In this document: positions 1-7,748 of the stretch, one piece after another
How the letters are laid out: each line of letters starts with the position of its first letter
Position numbering within the stretch: the stretch's first letter is position 1
Assembly (NCBI RefSeq): GCF_000520955.1
Contig: NZ_JACC01000002.1
Coordinates: 1-64,000 of the forward strand
Direction of reading: 5' to 3'
Source of the DNA: Aquimarina pacifica
Lineage (GTDB): Bacteria; Bacteroidota; Bacteroidia; Flavobacteriales; Flavobacteriaceae
DNA: 64,000 nucleotides
Notes under the pieces: generated by a model
What the model saw: the letters and a program-made list of their open reading frames with translations, nothing else
Told to the model about the DNA's origin: nothing
Database searches by the model: none
Position numbers and translations under genes: made by a program

Positions 1-2
1 CA

Positions 3-935
3 AATGCTTGGTGGCAAGTTGACCTTGGAAGTGACCAAAGTATTGATGAAATAAAAGTCTTTAATAGAACAAATAACTGCTGTACAAATAGATTGGCCAA
101 TTTTACAATATATGTAATTGATAGTAATGGCACTATAACGTATTCAGAAACGATAACCGATACTCCTACTCCATTTGTAACCATAGATGTTAATGGTACT
201 TTGGGGCAAGTAGTAAGAATTGAATCAAATCTCACTAATACATTAAACCTTGCAGAAGTTGAGGTATATGGATCCTCTTTAGAATGTGCAGAATTTACGA
301 CCATAGAAGCAGAAGATTTTGATAGCATGTCGGGAATAGTAATCGAGTCTACCACCGATTCATCAGGCAACGAACATATTGGCTTTATAAATAATGGAGA
401 TTGGTCTATGTTTAGTAATATCGACCTTAGCTGTGCTACTTCAATTACAGCTCGGGTATCTAGTAAAAATTCCGGAGGAAATATCGAAGTAAGACTAGAT
501 GGAGTTTCTGGTGAGTTGATTGGTACGATAACTGTGCCAAGTACAAATTCGTGGACCTCATGGACTTCGGTAACTACTACAATCAATGCAGTTCATGGTA
601 CTCATGATGTGTATTTAGTATATACCGGAGGTAACCAATATTTATTTAATATAAACACCATCGAATTTTCAAACGAGCTTGCTAAAACAAATCTTGATTT
701 TGATGGTATTTTCGCTGCCTTTCCAAACCCAGTAACAGATATTCTTACGATAAATACTAATAGCTCGAAGACTGCAAAACTTGATATTATTAATTATGCA
801 GGACAAAATGTGTTATCACGAAATATTCAATCAGAAACCCAAACTATTGATCTAAGTAATCTTTCTACTGGTATTTATATTCTTAAAGTTACAGATGAAA
901 AACAAATTCAAACCAAAGAAATAATTAAACAATAA
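3..935 (+). CDS. Secreted F5/8 type C + CBM6 protein with T9SS sorting domain (5' truncated by window edge)
   Basis: The reading frame is open from base 3, so the N-terminus lies outside the window; a TTG at 93 is not a credible start because homology-like sequence runs upstream of it. The visible part starts inside a discoidin-like (F5/8 type C) domain (WWQVDLGS near base 15), which typically binds carbohydrate. It continues into a CBM6-like module (IEAEDFDSMSG, then HIGFINNGDWSMF), a common sugar-binding fold in marine polysaccharidases. It ends with a type A T9SS C-terminal domain (FPNPVTDILTIN ... LSTGIYILKV). The protein is therefore inferred to be exported through the outer membrane by the Por system. 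The catalytic domain, if any, is missing, so substrate cannot be told. Likely an extracellular polysaccharide-active enzyme or adhesin. Confidence 0.85.
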   Translation, partial: NAWWQVDLGSDQSIDEIKVFNRTNNCCTNRLANFTIYVIDSNGTITYSETITDTPTPFVTIDVNGTLGQVVRIESNLTNTLNLAEVEVYGSSLECAEFTTIEAEDFDSMSGIVIESTTDSSGNEHIGFINNGDWSMFSNIDLSCATSITARVSSKNSGGNIEVRLDGVSGELIGTITVPSTNSWTSWTSVTTTINAVHGTHDVYLVYTGGNQYLFNINTIEFSNELAKTNLDFDGIFAAFPNPVTDILTINTNSSKTAKLDIINYAGQNVLSRNIQSETQTIDLSNLSTGIYILKVTDEKQIQTKEIIKQ

Positions 936-1480
936 GTTAATAACAAAAAGCACCAAGGTGTAAGTGATTAGATTCAATGCTACTTCATATTGCATGGAGT
1001 ACGCATTGAATTGATCTCTTTTGATGATCTGGACTCAAGAAGAAAAAATAGCACTAAAGAATATTCGAAAACTGATTTTTTCACTTTACCATCACAGACA
1101 TTAAACTTTAAGAAAAAGTTTCTAAGAGAGTCTCTGCAATTGCCAGGAGAAAATACCTTACCCTTTTTTGTAAAAGCTATCTGTATCCTGTTAAGTAGAC
1201 AACATTTTGGATTTTGAGGATAAAATTTATAATTTGACAATTACACTATTAAATGTATTGATTTCAAAAACAATAATGCATCTAATGTATACGAAACCTC
1301 ATTGTATCCAAGTTACTTTTTAAATTTTGTTACAACAATACTCTTTTTCATCTCGTTGTTATGAGATTTGATGTGAAATAATAAGTTAACAGTTTTTTGA
1401 TTGTTAATTTTTTTGAGCAAATATCTTTTTACGTTTATTTGTAAATGATTTCTTTGGGTATCTTCTAAAACAGTTAGTGT
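936..1480. other. Gene-poor interval (545 bp)
   Basis: No convincing gene. Short open frames of 75 and 86 codons run on opposite strands over roughly 980-1240; neither has a recognisable motif. A hairpin with arms at 973-981 and 1003-1011 lies just after the preceding gene and may act in its 3' end formation, but it lacks a clear T-run. The rest is AT-rich and probably carries the promoter of the next lipoprotein gene. Confidence 0.5.
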
Positions 1481-2035
1481 ATGTTTCCTATTTCGAAAGT
1501 AAAGTATTTTTTCTTATTCCTTTTGCTCTATGCATGTCAATCTAAGGTAATCACTTTGAATGTTAATGATAGTAGTCTAGCTTTGGTGAATGGAATAATG
1601 CTTTATCAAGAGAAACCATATTCAGGAATACTCTTTTCTAAAAATGATACACTTACTATTTACAAAGCAATGTATAAAAACGGAAAGAAGCATGGTAAAG
1701 AACAAAAGTTTTTTTACAATGGCGATCTAGCTGAATTAAAATTTTATACCCAAGGAGAAAAGTCTGGAACTCACCAAGCCTGGTGGAACAAAGATCAATT
1801 AAAGTCTGAATATCATTACGATAATGCAGGAAAGCATATAGGTGTTCAACATGAATGGTATAGTAATGGGCAACTATTAAAAGAATTTAATTATAATGCC
1901 AACGGTGAACAGGAAGGCATGCAAAAGTTATGGGGTTTTTCGGGTAATATCAAAGCTAACTATGAGGTAATACATGGTAAAAGCTATGGATTAGTAGACT
2001 CTAAAAGCTGCAAATCATTTACCGATTTTGAATAA
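1481..2035 (+). CDS. YwqK/MORN-repeat-like lipoprotein
   Basis: The 184-residue product starts with a short hydrophobic segment ending in a lipobox (LLYAC, Cys19), so it is predicted to be an SPII lipoprotein. The body holds repeated short beta-hairpin units of the MORN_2/YwqK kind: YKNGKKHGKEQKFFYNGDL, YTQGEKSGTHQAWW, YDNAGKHIGVQHEWYSNGQL and YNANGEQEGMQKLW, each about 22-25 residues. Proteins of this group are often labelled as antitoxin-like YwqK proteins, but no toxin gene is adjacent and that label says little about function. In Bacteroidota such lipoproteins are common envelope proteins of unknown role. The gene stands alone between two non-coding stretches. Family placement is fairly secure; function is unknown. 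Confidence 0.75.
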   Translation: MFPISKVKYFFLFLLLYACQSKVITLNVNDSSLALVNGIMLYQEKPYSGILFSKNDTLTIYKAMYKNGKKHGKEQKFFYNGDLAELKFYTQGEKSGTHQAWWNKDQLKSEYHYDNAGKHIGVQHEWYSNGQLLKEFNYNANGEQEGMQKLWGFSGNIKANYEVIHGKSYGLVDSKSCKSFTDFE

Positions 2036-2369
2036 AATAAAACACCTAAAAAGTCAAAGGTATTTGAATCTCAAAAAATCGAAAAAACCTCCCATTTTTT
2101 GAAAAATTCTCAACGTATAATCAACTTATTTGCTATTCAAAAACTATTTGCTTAAGCAAATTTGTATTGTTTTGGTGCTATACTTTCTCTTCTAAAAAAG
2201 CACTTCTTTATTATGTCTAAAATGTACTAGAATCAAACATATCTAAAGAATATGTTAACTACCTTAAAATATTGTTAAATGTATTAATATCAACACAATA
2301 AATATTATTTTGAAAGTTATAATATTTTACACAATACAATAAAACCTAAAATTAAATTTATTTACCAAC
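2036..2369. other. Intergenic region upstream of the LPMO gene (334 bp)
   Basis: No gene seen. It is AT-rich and contains a perfect 16-bp palindrome (2146-2161). It must hold the promoter of the LPMO gene, although I could not find a clean TTG/TAnnTTTG pair at the expected spacing. Confidence 0.6.
2146..2161. promoter_or_regulatory. Perfect 16-bp palindrome, candidate operator
   Basis: The sequence ATTTGCTTAAGCAAAT reads identically on both strands and lies about 210 bp before the LPMO start codon. It has no T-run, so a terminator is unlikely; a dimeric regulator site is possible. Chance occurrence in AT-rich DNA cannot be excluded. Confidence 0.3.
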
Positions 2370-4916
2370 ATGAACACAAATACACTAAGGAACAATGCCT
2401 TAAGTGGGTTAAACCCCCATTTGAGAAGATTGATTGTGCAATTACTTCTTTGCACAGCTTTATTATTAACACCTCTACAAGCGCTTTTAGCGCATGGTAC
2501 TGTAACAAGTCCCCCGAGCCGTGTTTGGATTTGCTATCAAGAAAATCCTGAAAGTCCAGATTCTCCTGCCTGTGAAGCAGCTATTATTGGTTGGGGAACA
2601 CAAGCATTTTATGACTGGAATGAAGTTGCAAGAATGGATGCAGGAGGTAATCACATGGGCATCATTTCAGATGGTAACCTTGCTAGTGCTGGTCGCCCAG
2701 ACAAATATGGCGGACTTGATCAAGTAAGAGATGATTGGGTATCCACACCTGTTACTCCTGGACCGTTTACAGTAACGTGGACGAATTCGGCGCCTCATCA
2801 AACATTATACTACAGAGTATATATTACAAAAGCAGATTGGACACCAGACCAACCATTGACTTGGGATAGCCTAGAACTTCTAGTAGAAACAGATCCTAGA
2901 GATGCTTCGGCGACAGATATAATAGATTTAGTATTGCCCGAAAGAACTGGTAAACACGTTCTTTATAGTATTTGGCAACGATCGCTTACTCCCGAAGCTT
3001 TTTACTCAACTAGTGACATTGATTTCGGAGAAACCTCAGAACCTAGCCCTCCTGTTGGATCTTTTACAAGTGATAATGGTCGATGTGGTGGTCCAGACGT
3101 TGAATTTGATGCATCTGCCTCATATGATCCTAACGGAGATGAATTGACATATACTTGGGATTTTGGAGATGGTACGACTGCAGAAGGAGTTACTGTTTCT
3201 CATAGTTATTCTGGTTTAGATAGTGCCACAGTTACATTGACTGTTAGCGATGGACAGTTCAGTACAGGTGTAGTAGAAACAATTAATTTGGTTGTGGATC
3301 AAAACTGTGAAGACGTAGTTTGTCCTTTTGATACACCAACTGCAAATCCTCTGCAATCTATAGTAGGATCTTATCAAAATATTTATGTATTAGGCGAAGA
3401 TGGACCTGATTTAAGTAATCTATTCAAGTTTGATATAAACTGGAATTTGAGTAATCCTGATGGCTTATATCAATTCTCTTTCCACACTTTTAATGGTATT
3501 CCTGCTTACTGGAATGATTTACGACCTAATTTAGTACATAGTTTTACTTCTTCTAATCCAGAAGTTACATTTACTAATACTGGTTTTGAAGGATTAGACG
3601 GCTCTTACTTTGTTACTATTGATGATGGTAATTTTGTAATGGTTTCTCAAACTGGTGGATTTACAATATATTTTAGTACATCAGAAACAGCTCCTGAGTG
3701 TGGTGATACAGGATCAACAAATACTGCTCCGGTAGCCAATTTAAGTGCCACTCCTATCGAAGGAACTACTCCATTAGAGGTAACTTTTGACGCTTCAGGA
3801 TCTACAGATGCTGATAATGATGCCCTTACATATAGTATTAATTACGGAGATGGAACTTCTGGAACAGGAGTAACTTCAACGCACACATATACAACAGAAG
3901 GAGTATATATTGCAACTGTTACAGTTGATGATGGAGAAAGTGGAACAGATACTGCATCCGTTACTATTACAGTTATAGATGATGATAATCCACCAACAAA
4001 TACCGATCCGATAGCCGATTTAAGTGCTACTCCGATTGAAGGAACTACTCCATTAGAAGTAACCTTTGACGCTTCAGGATCTACAGATGCTGATAATGAT
4101 ACGCTTACGTATAGTATTAACTACGGCGACGGAACTTCTGGAACAGGAGTAACATCTACCCATACATACACTACAGGAGATTACATAGCAACAGTAACTG
4201 TGAGTGATGGAAAAGGAGGAACAGATACAGCATCAGTTACTATTACAGTTACAGATGATGATAACCCGCCAAGTGGTGATTGTACTTATGGTACGCCGCT
4301 AGCTTCAGCATTGCCAACTACAGGACATACTCCTTATACAAATGTTTATGTATTAGGAACTGGTGGTCCGAACTTAGATAGTGTAACTAAATTTACTGTA
4401 AACTGGGACTTAGAAAATAATGGTCTTTACCAATTTTCATTTGATTTAAATACAGGACCATGGTATATGAACTTCTCTAATGCCACACATAATTTCAATC
4501 AAGCAAACCCACAGATTTCTCTTGTAGGAACAGGTATTACAGGTTTAGATGGAGATTACTACGCCGCGCTAGACGAAGGAAACTTTGTATTAGTAAGTGA
4601 TACGTATACGATCTATTTTAGTAATTCTACAACAGCTCCTAATTGTGAAGATGAAGCAAAAACTTTTGAAGAGCTTCCTTTTACTATGTATCCGAATCCA
4701 GCAACAACAAGTGTTTCGATACAAAACAAAAAGGACCTTAAGAATTATGTAATTAGTATTATTGACCTTAACGGAAGACAAATAAAATCTATGTCAATCC
4801 TAGATAGTACTACGAATATGACTTTTGATATTTCTGAAGTTCCAACGGGATTATACCTAGTAAAAATTTCAGATCTTTCAGGATACACGCGCACTTTAAA
4901 TTTAATAGTGAAATAA
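2370..4916 (+). CDS. AA10 lytic polysaccharide monooxygenase with PKD repeats, duplicated unknown module and T9SS domain
   Basis: The 848-residue protein has a signal peptide ending ALLA before His42, so the mature protein would begin with histidine, as AA10 LPMOs require for the copper brace. The second brace histidine is His143 (NSAPHQT) and the axial aromatic is probably Phe211 (EAFYST). The DGNLASAGRPDKYGGLDQ stretch (101-118) and YRVYITKADWTPDQPLT (148-164) are typical of the family. Known members cleave chitin or cellulose oxidatively; substrate here is not proven. After the catalytic domain (42-219) come a PKD domain (about 225-312), a Cys-bounded module (about 318-446), two nearly identical PKD domains (about 452-633), a second copy of the Cys-bounded module (about 639-761), and a T9SS tail (MYPNPATTSVSI ... 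TGLYLVKI). The module may be a carbohydrate-binding domain I do not recognise. Confidence 0.9.
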   Translation: MNTNTLRNNALSGLNPHLRRLIVQLLLCTALLLTPLQALLAHGTVTSPPSRVWICYQENPESPDSPACEAAIIGWGTQAFYDWNEVARMDAGGNHMGIISDGNLASAGRPDKYGGLDQVRDDWVSTPVTPGPFTVTWTNSAPHQTLYYRVYITKADWTPDQPLTWDSLELLVETDPRDASATDIIDLVLPERTGKHVLYSIWQRSLTPEAFYSTSDIDFGETSEPSPPVGSFTSDNGRCGGPDVEFDASASYDPNGDELTYTWDFGDGTTAEGVTVSHSYSGLDSATVTLTVSDGQFSTGVVETINLVVDQNCEDVVCPFDTPTANPLQSIVGSYQNIYVLGEDGPDLSNLFKFDINWNLSNPDGLYQFSFHTFNGIPAYWNDLRPNLVHSFTSSNPEVTFTNTGFEGLDGSYFVTIDDGNFVMVSQTGGFTIYFSTSETAPECGDTGSTNTAPVANLSATPIEGTTPLEVTFDASGSTDADNDALTYSINYGDGTSGTGVTSTHTYTTEGVYIATVTVDDGESGTDTASVTITVIDDDNPPTNTDPIADLSATPIEGTTPLEVTFDASGSTDADNDTLTYSINYGDGTSGTGVTSTHTYTTGDYIATVTVSDGKGGTDTASVTITVTDDDNPPSGDCTYGTPLASALPTTGHTPYTNVYVLGTGGPNLDSVTKFTVNWDLENNGLYQFSFDLNTGPWYMNFSNATHNFNQANPQISLVGTGITGLDGDYYAALDEGNFVLVSDTYTIYFSNSTTAPNCEDEAKTFEELPFTMYPNPATTSVSIQNKKDLKNYVISIIDLNGRQIKSMSILDSTTNMTFDISEVPTGLYLVKISDLSGYTRTLNLIVK
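3734..4273 (+). repeat. Tandem duplication encoding two PKD domains
   Basis: Two in-frame copies of about 270 bp start at 3734 and 4014, a 280-bp period. They are close to identical in DNA and differ mostly at third codon positions plus one 3-nt length difference (TTEGVYIATV against TTGDYIATV). This shows a fairly recent internal duplication inside the LPMO gene. Confidence 0.9.
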
Positions 4917-4950
4917 AATCCTGATAGAATATAATTCAAACTAATAAATA

Positions 4951-4978
4951 AAGGAGAGCAGTCTATCCTACTCTCCTT
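4951..4978 (+). terminator. Hairpin after the LPMO gene
   Basis: An 8-bp stem AAGGAGAG/CTCTCCTT with a 12-nt loop, 34 bp after the stop codon. No long T-run follows directly, so it probably works together with the stronger hairpin at 4990-5021. Confidence 0.5.
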
Positions 4979-4989
4979 GTCTAAACAAA

Positions 4990-5021
4990 AAACAACCTTC
5001 TAAATTTTAGAAGGTTGTTTT
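4990..5021 (+). terminator. Strong hairpin, probable rho-independent terminator of the LPMO gene
   Basis: Near-perfect inverted repeat with arms built on ACAACCTTCTAAA and its complement, flanked by A-rich and T-rich sequence on each side, so it could also act on the opposite strand. It is the second of two hairpins in 70 bp. Confidence 0.75.
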
Positions 5022-5151
5022 GGTTTATATAATGTCGTATTCTGAAGTATTACACATTTTACTATAACCAAGCCACACTGCCTATCAAGAGCTATGCTGC
5101 GAACAATTATATAGAAAAACCTACGTTCTAAATTTATAACTCAAAAAGTAA

Positions 5152-5802
5152 ATGATTATAACGGTTTTTGAACTTATTACTTTTCACACTAAAAATACTG
5201 CTCTAAAGAAAAAGTGGTTACCAATTGCTGTTTCTCTTAGTTTATTTAACCTACAAGCACAAGTAAAGTTAAGAATAGAACCTGGGGTTCTCTTAGAAAC
5301 AGATTCTGAAAACATAGGTATATTATTGAACATTGAACCCCAAATTAAAAGTTCAAAAAACACGGTTATTGGATTAAGAATAGGAATTGCACTAAATCCT
5401 CAAAAATTTGAAATTAATGAGAGTTCCCCGTTTTTTATTGATGATTTAGATGATAATGGAATCATTTCATTTGTACCAACTTTTGATTATTACTTAAATG
5501 AAAATGATTATCGCCCTTACATAGGATTGGGTATAGGGTATTATATTTTTAACGATATGGATGTTTCTAACCGAAATGGCACCACAGACCTATTAGAAGG
5601 TAGTGTTAATAATCAACTGGGATTACTATTTAGAGGGGGACTTGAATTGGGTACTACAAGATTTGGATTAGAATACAATTTTATCACTCAGGCTGATATT
5701 ATAATACCAAATGGTGAGGAAATAGGTACTGTTAACAATAGTTATTTGGGCATATCTATTGGGTTTATGCTTGGAGGAAATAAGCACCTCAAAAAATTAT
5801 GA
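5152..5802 (+). CDS. Outer-membrane beta-barrel-like protein
   Basis: The 216-residue product has an N-terminal basic-hydrophobic stretch (KKKWLPIAVSLSLFNLQAQ) that looks like a signal peptide. About 20 residues precede it, so the annotated ATG may be too far upstream, but no later Met exists before the signal. The mature part alternates polar and hydrophobic residues in strands ending in aromatics (FVPTFDYYLNENDYRPYIGLGIGYYIF; FGLEYNFITQADI), typical of the small 8-strand porin-like outer-membrane proteins of Bacteroidota. Gly-rich strand ends and a final hydrophobic strand (YLGISIGFMLGG) fit this. No catalytic motif is visible. It is monocistronic, converging with the minus-strand lipoprotein gene that follows. 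Function unknown. Confidence 0.65.
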   Translation: MIITVFELITFHTKNTALKKKWLPIAVSLSLFNLQAQVKLRIEPGVLLETDSENIGILLNIEPQIKSSKNTVIGLRIGIALNPQKFEINESSPFFIDDLDDNGIISFVPTFDYYLNENDYRPYIGLGIGYYIFNDMDVSNRNGTTDLLEGSVNNQLGLLFRGGLELGTTRFGLEYNFITQADIIIPNGEEIGTVNNSYLGISIGFMLGGNKHLKKL

Positions 5803-5904
5803 ATTTGATGTATGGCTAGCATGCTTGTACTTATTGACCAAAAATAAATCAAGATATAGTGTTCATCATCATACCAATAGTCTATTATTTAGTATACCAA
5901 ACCT

Positions 5905-7407
5905 TTATTCTGAACATGTACCATTTGTTAGCTCCTCTACAGAAGGATTAAAAAAGTTGTCTTCTACCTGAAACCCTGCTGTGAAATCCAAGGACTGTAT
6001 TAAAGGCAAAATATCACAATAATTCGTTAATGCTCTATTATTTCTTATTTGTAAAGTCGTTCCAACATGGGCTAAGTTTTCTAACCCTTTAAGGTTAGGA
6101 ATATCGGTATATGAAATCCAAAATTCTCCCGTTACTTCTGTTAAATTCGAAAGAGTAGATAAATCTGAAATTTTTAATTCTTCATCTTCATCTCCTTCTA
6201 CATCTCCAAATATAGTTAAGTCTCCTTCAATCTTTTCAAAATTATATGCTGTAAAAGTTGCAAGCTCTACGGCCGAATCGATTCTCATATCGCCGTGATA
6301 TGTATTCTCTGGTATTTCACGGTCACAATCCCCATCACTAACCTCACTTCTACTAGGATTATACCTATTATACTCAGTATACAATATTCCTGTAAAGCTT
6401 CCTGAAGTAAATAAAGGTTTTAATCCACAGTAGTTATACAATATATTGTTATTTCTAATCCTAATATCACCTTCTACAGTTGCTACATTAGACAGAGCAT
6501 CAAGGTTATCTATTTTAGGGCAGCCTGCCATTTCTAACTGATACAAGTAATCTATATTACTAAGACCATTAATATTTTCAAGATTTTCTTGGTTAGAAAT
6601 TAAACAGATATTTATCGAAGTAATATGAGATAATCCATCAATATTTTCTAATTTTTCATTTCCACGCAAATTAATAACATGGATAATAGACTTTTTAGTT
6701 GGGAAAAAATCTAAATTTTCTAATTCAATGTTATTCCACATGGTAACATTTGTTTCTTCTAATTCTATATCTTCTATACCTTCTAAAGAAGTTATAAGCG
6801 TGTTATTTATGTTAAGGTTTTTAATTTTCTTTATTTGTTGTAAAGGTAAAAGATTTGTCAAATCATAATAGGTGCCTGTTGGATTACACCAGCCTAAGCA
6901 TAAATCCCCATTAATAGCTGTATACCCACGCGCAATAAAATCATTAAGTTCTTCCTGGGTGGTTAAGAGAAGATCTTCATCATAGGTAGCACTTACCCCT
7001 TTACCAATAATTTCAACATGTAATTGGTTTGTGTTACTATCGTTATTGTAGAGAATCAAATCGCCTAAATATTCTGTCTCTGTATCTGGCGAAAAAGTAA
7101 TAGTTACATCTTGAGATGCTTCTTTTTGAATACTTCCCGACTCCCAGTTACTTTTATACCCGTTAGGTAATTCTATTCTTGATATTGATAATACCGCATT
7201 ACCATCATTATGGATACGTATTTCTAATTCTTTACTAACTCCTGTTACAAGATCTCCGAAATTCAAAATTGTAAAATCATCTAAAACTTCAACTCTAATA
7301 GATGGTTCGTCAATAAGTACATCATCGTTTGATACTTGGTTATCATCTGAAGAAGTACAATTGGCAAATAAAAGTAATAGAAATCCAAGTACTTGTATAT
7401 TTTTCAT
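5905..7407 (-). CDS. Lipoprotein with anchor-D-like domain and leucine-rich-like repeats
   Basis: The 500-residue protein begins with a signal and lipobox (LLFANC, Cys17). Residues about 35-140 form an ASH/choice-of-anchor-D-like Ig domain (LNFGDLVTGVSKELEIRI, then DVTITFSPDTETEYLGDL). The remainder, about 150-500, is built of repeated strand-turn units such as LKNLNINNTLITSLEGIEDI, LRGNEKLENIDGLSHI and ISNQENLENINGLSNI, resembling receptor-L or leucine-rich repeats. These are interrupted twice by similar YNYCGLKPL/LTNYCDILPL segments, which suggests a duplicated LRR half. Such proteins are usually surface binding or adhesion proteins; the ligand is unknown. The gene converges with the preceding barrel gene. 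No T9SS tail is present, so surface exposure would be by lipid anchor. Confidence 0.7.
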   Translation of the reverse strand: MKNIQVLGFLLLLFANCTSSDDNQVSNDDVLIDEPSIRVEVLDDFTILNFGDLVTGVSKELEIRIHNDGNAVLSISRIELPNGYKSNWESGSIQKEASQDVTITFSPDTETEYLGDLILYNNDSNTNQLHVEIIGKGVSATYDEDLLLTTQEELNDFIARGYTAINGDLCLGWCNPTGTYYDLTNLLPLQQIKKIKNLNINNTLITSLEGIEDIELEETNVTMWNNIELENLDFFPTKKSIIHVINLRGNEKLENIDGLSHITSINICLISNQENLENINGLSNIDYLYQLEMAGCPKIDNLDALSNVATVEGDIRIRNNNILYNYCGLKPLFTSGSFTGILYTEYNRYNPSRSEVSDGDCDREIPENTYHGDMRIDSAVELATFTAYNFEKIEGDLTIFGDVEGDEDEELKISDLSTLSNLTEVTGEFWISYTDIPNLKGLENLAHVGTTLQIRNNRALTNYCDILPLIQSLDFTAGFQVEDNFFNPSVEELTNGTCSE

Positions 7408-7748
7408 AGGGGCAATTTATAAGGGCACCAAAAGTACTAAATAAAAAAAGAATATCACTTTTATACTTTTTTAAAGAAAACTGTACACATTTCGCTTCAT
7501 AATCAACTATTCATAAATCCCTTTATTTTATGTGCTATTCTTTTTTTTTATAAGACGAAGGAGTGAATACATGACAATCACATTTGTAATAGACATGCGT
7601 TAATTTTCTATATTTACTCATCTTAATGACAAAGTCTTTAAAACATGACCACCGCCAAAGACGATAGTTTTTTATAAGCAAATAAATAATAAACCAAAAT
7701 TTTGAATATCTTTTTTTTGTTTTTTAAACATACTAACCAACCAGTATT
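7408..7748. other. Divergent intergenic region (341 bp) with an AraC-tail-like fragment
   Basis: It separates two divergently transcribed lipoprotein genes and so must hold both promoters. On the minus strand, around 7541-7570, the codons FTPSSYKKK can be read. This matches the last residues of the AraC-family protein encoded at 9105-10157 (TTPSSYKKK), with similar DNA including the poly-T tract. No complete gene is present. Confidence 0.45.

Noticed and set aside
81-95. TTG at 93 as start of the first gene
   Set aside because: The frame and F5/8C domain similarity continue upstream to the edge of the window, so the gene is truncated rather than starting here.
1481-2035. Toxin-antitoxin system based on the YwqK label
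   Set aside because: No toxin gene lies next to it, and the protein is a lipoprotein, which does not fit an intracellular antitoxin.
2521-2727. 68-codon frame inside the LPMO gene
   Set aside because: Out-of-frame shadow of the LPMO catalytic domain, whose own frame is clearly coding.
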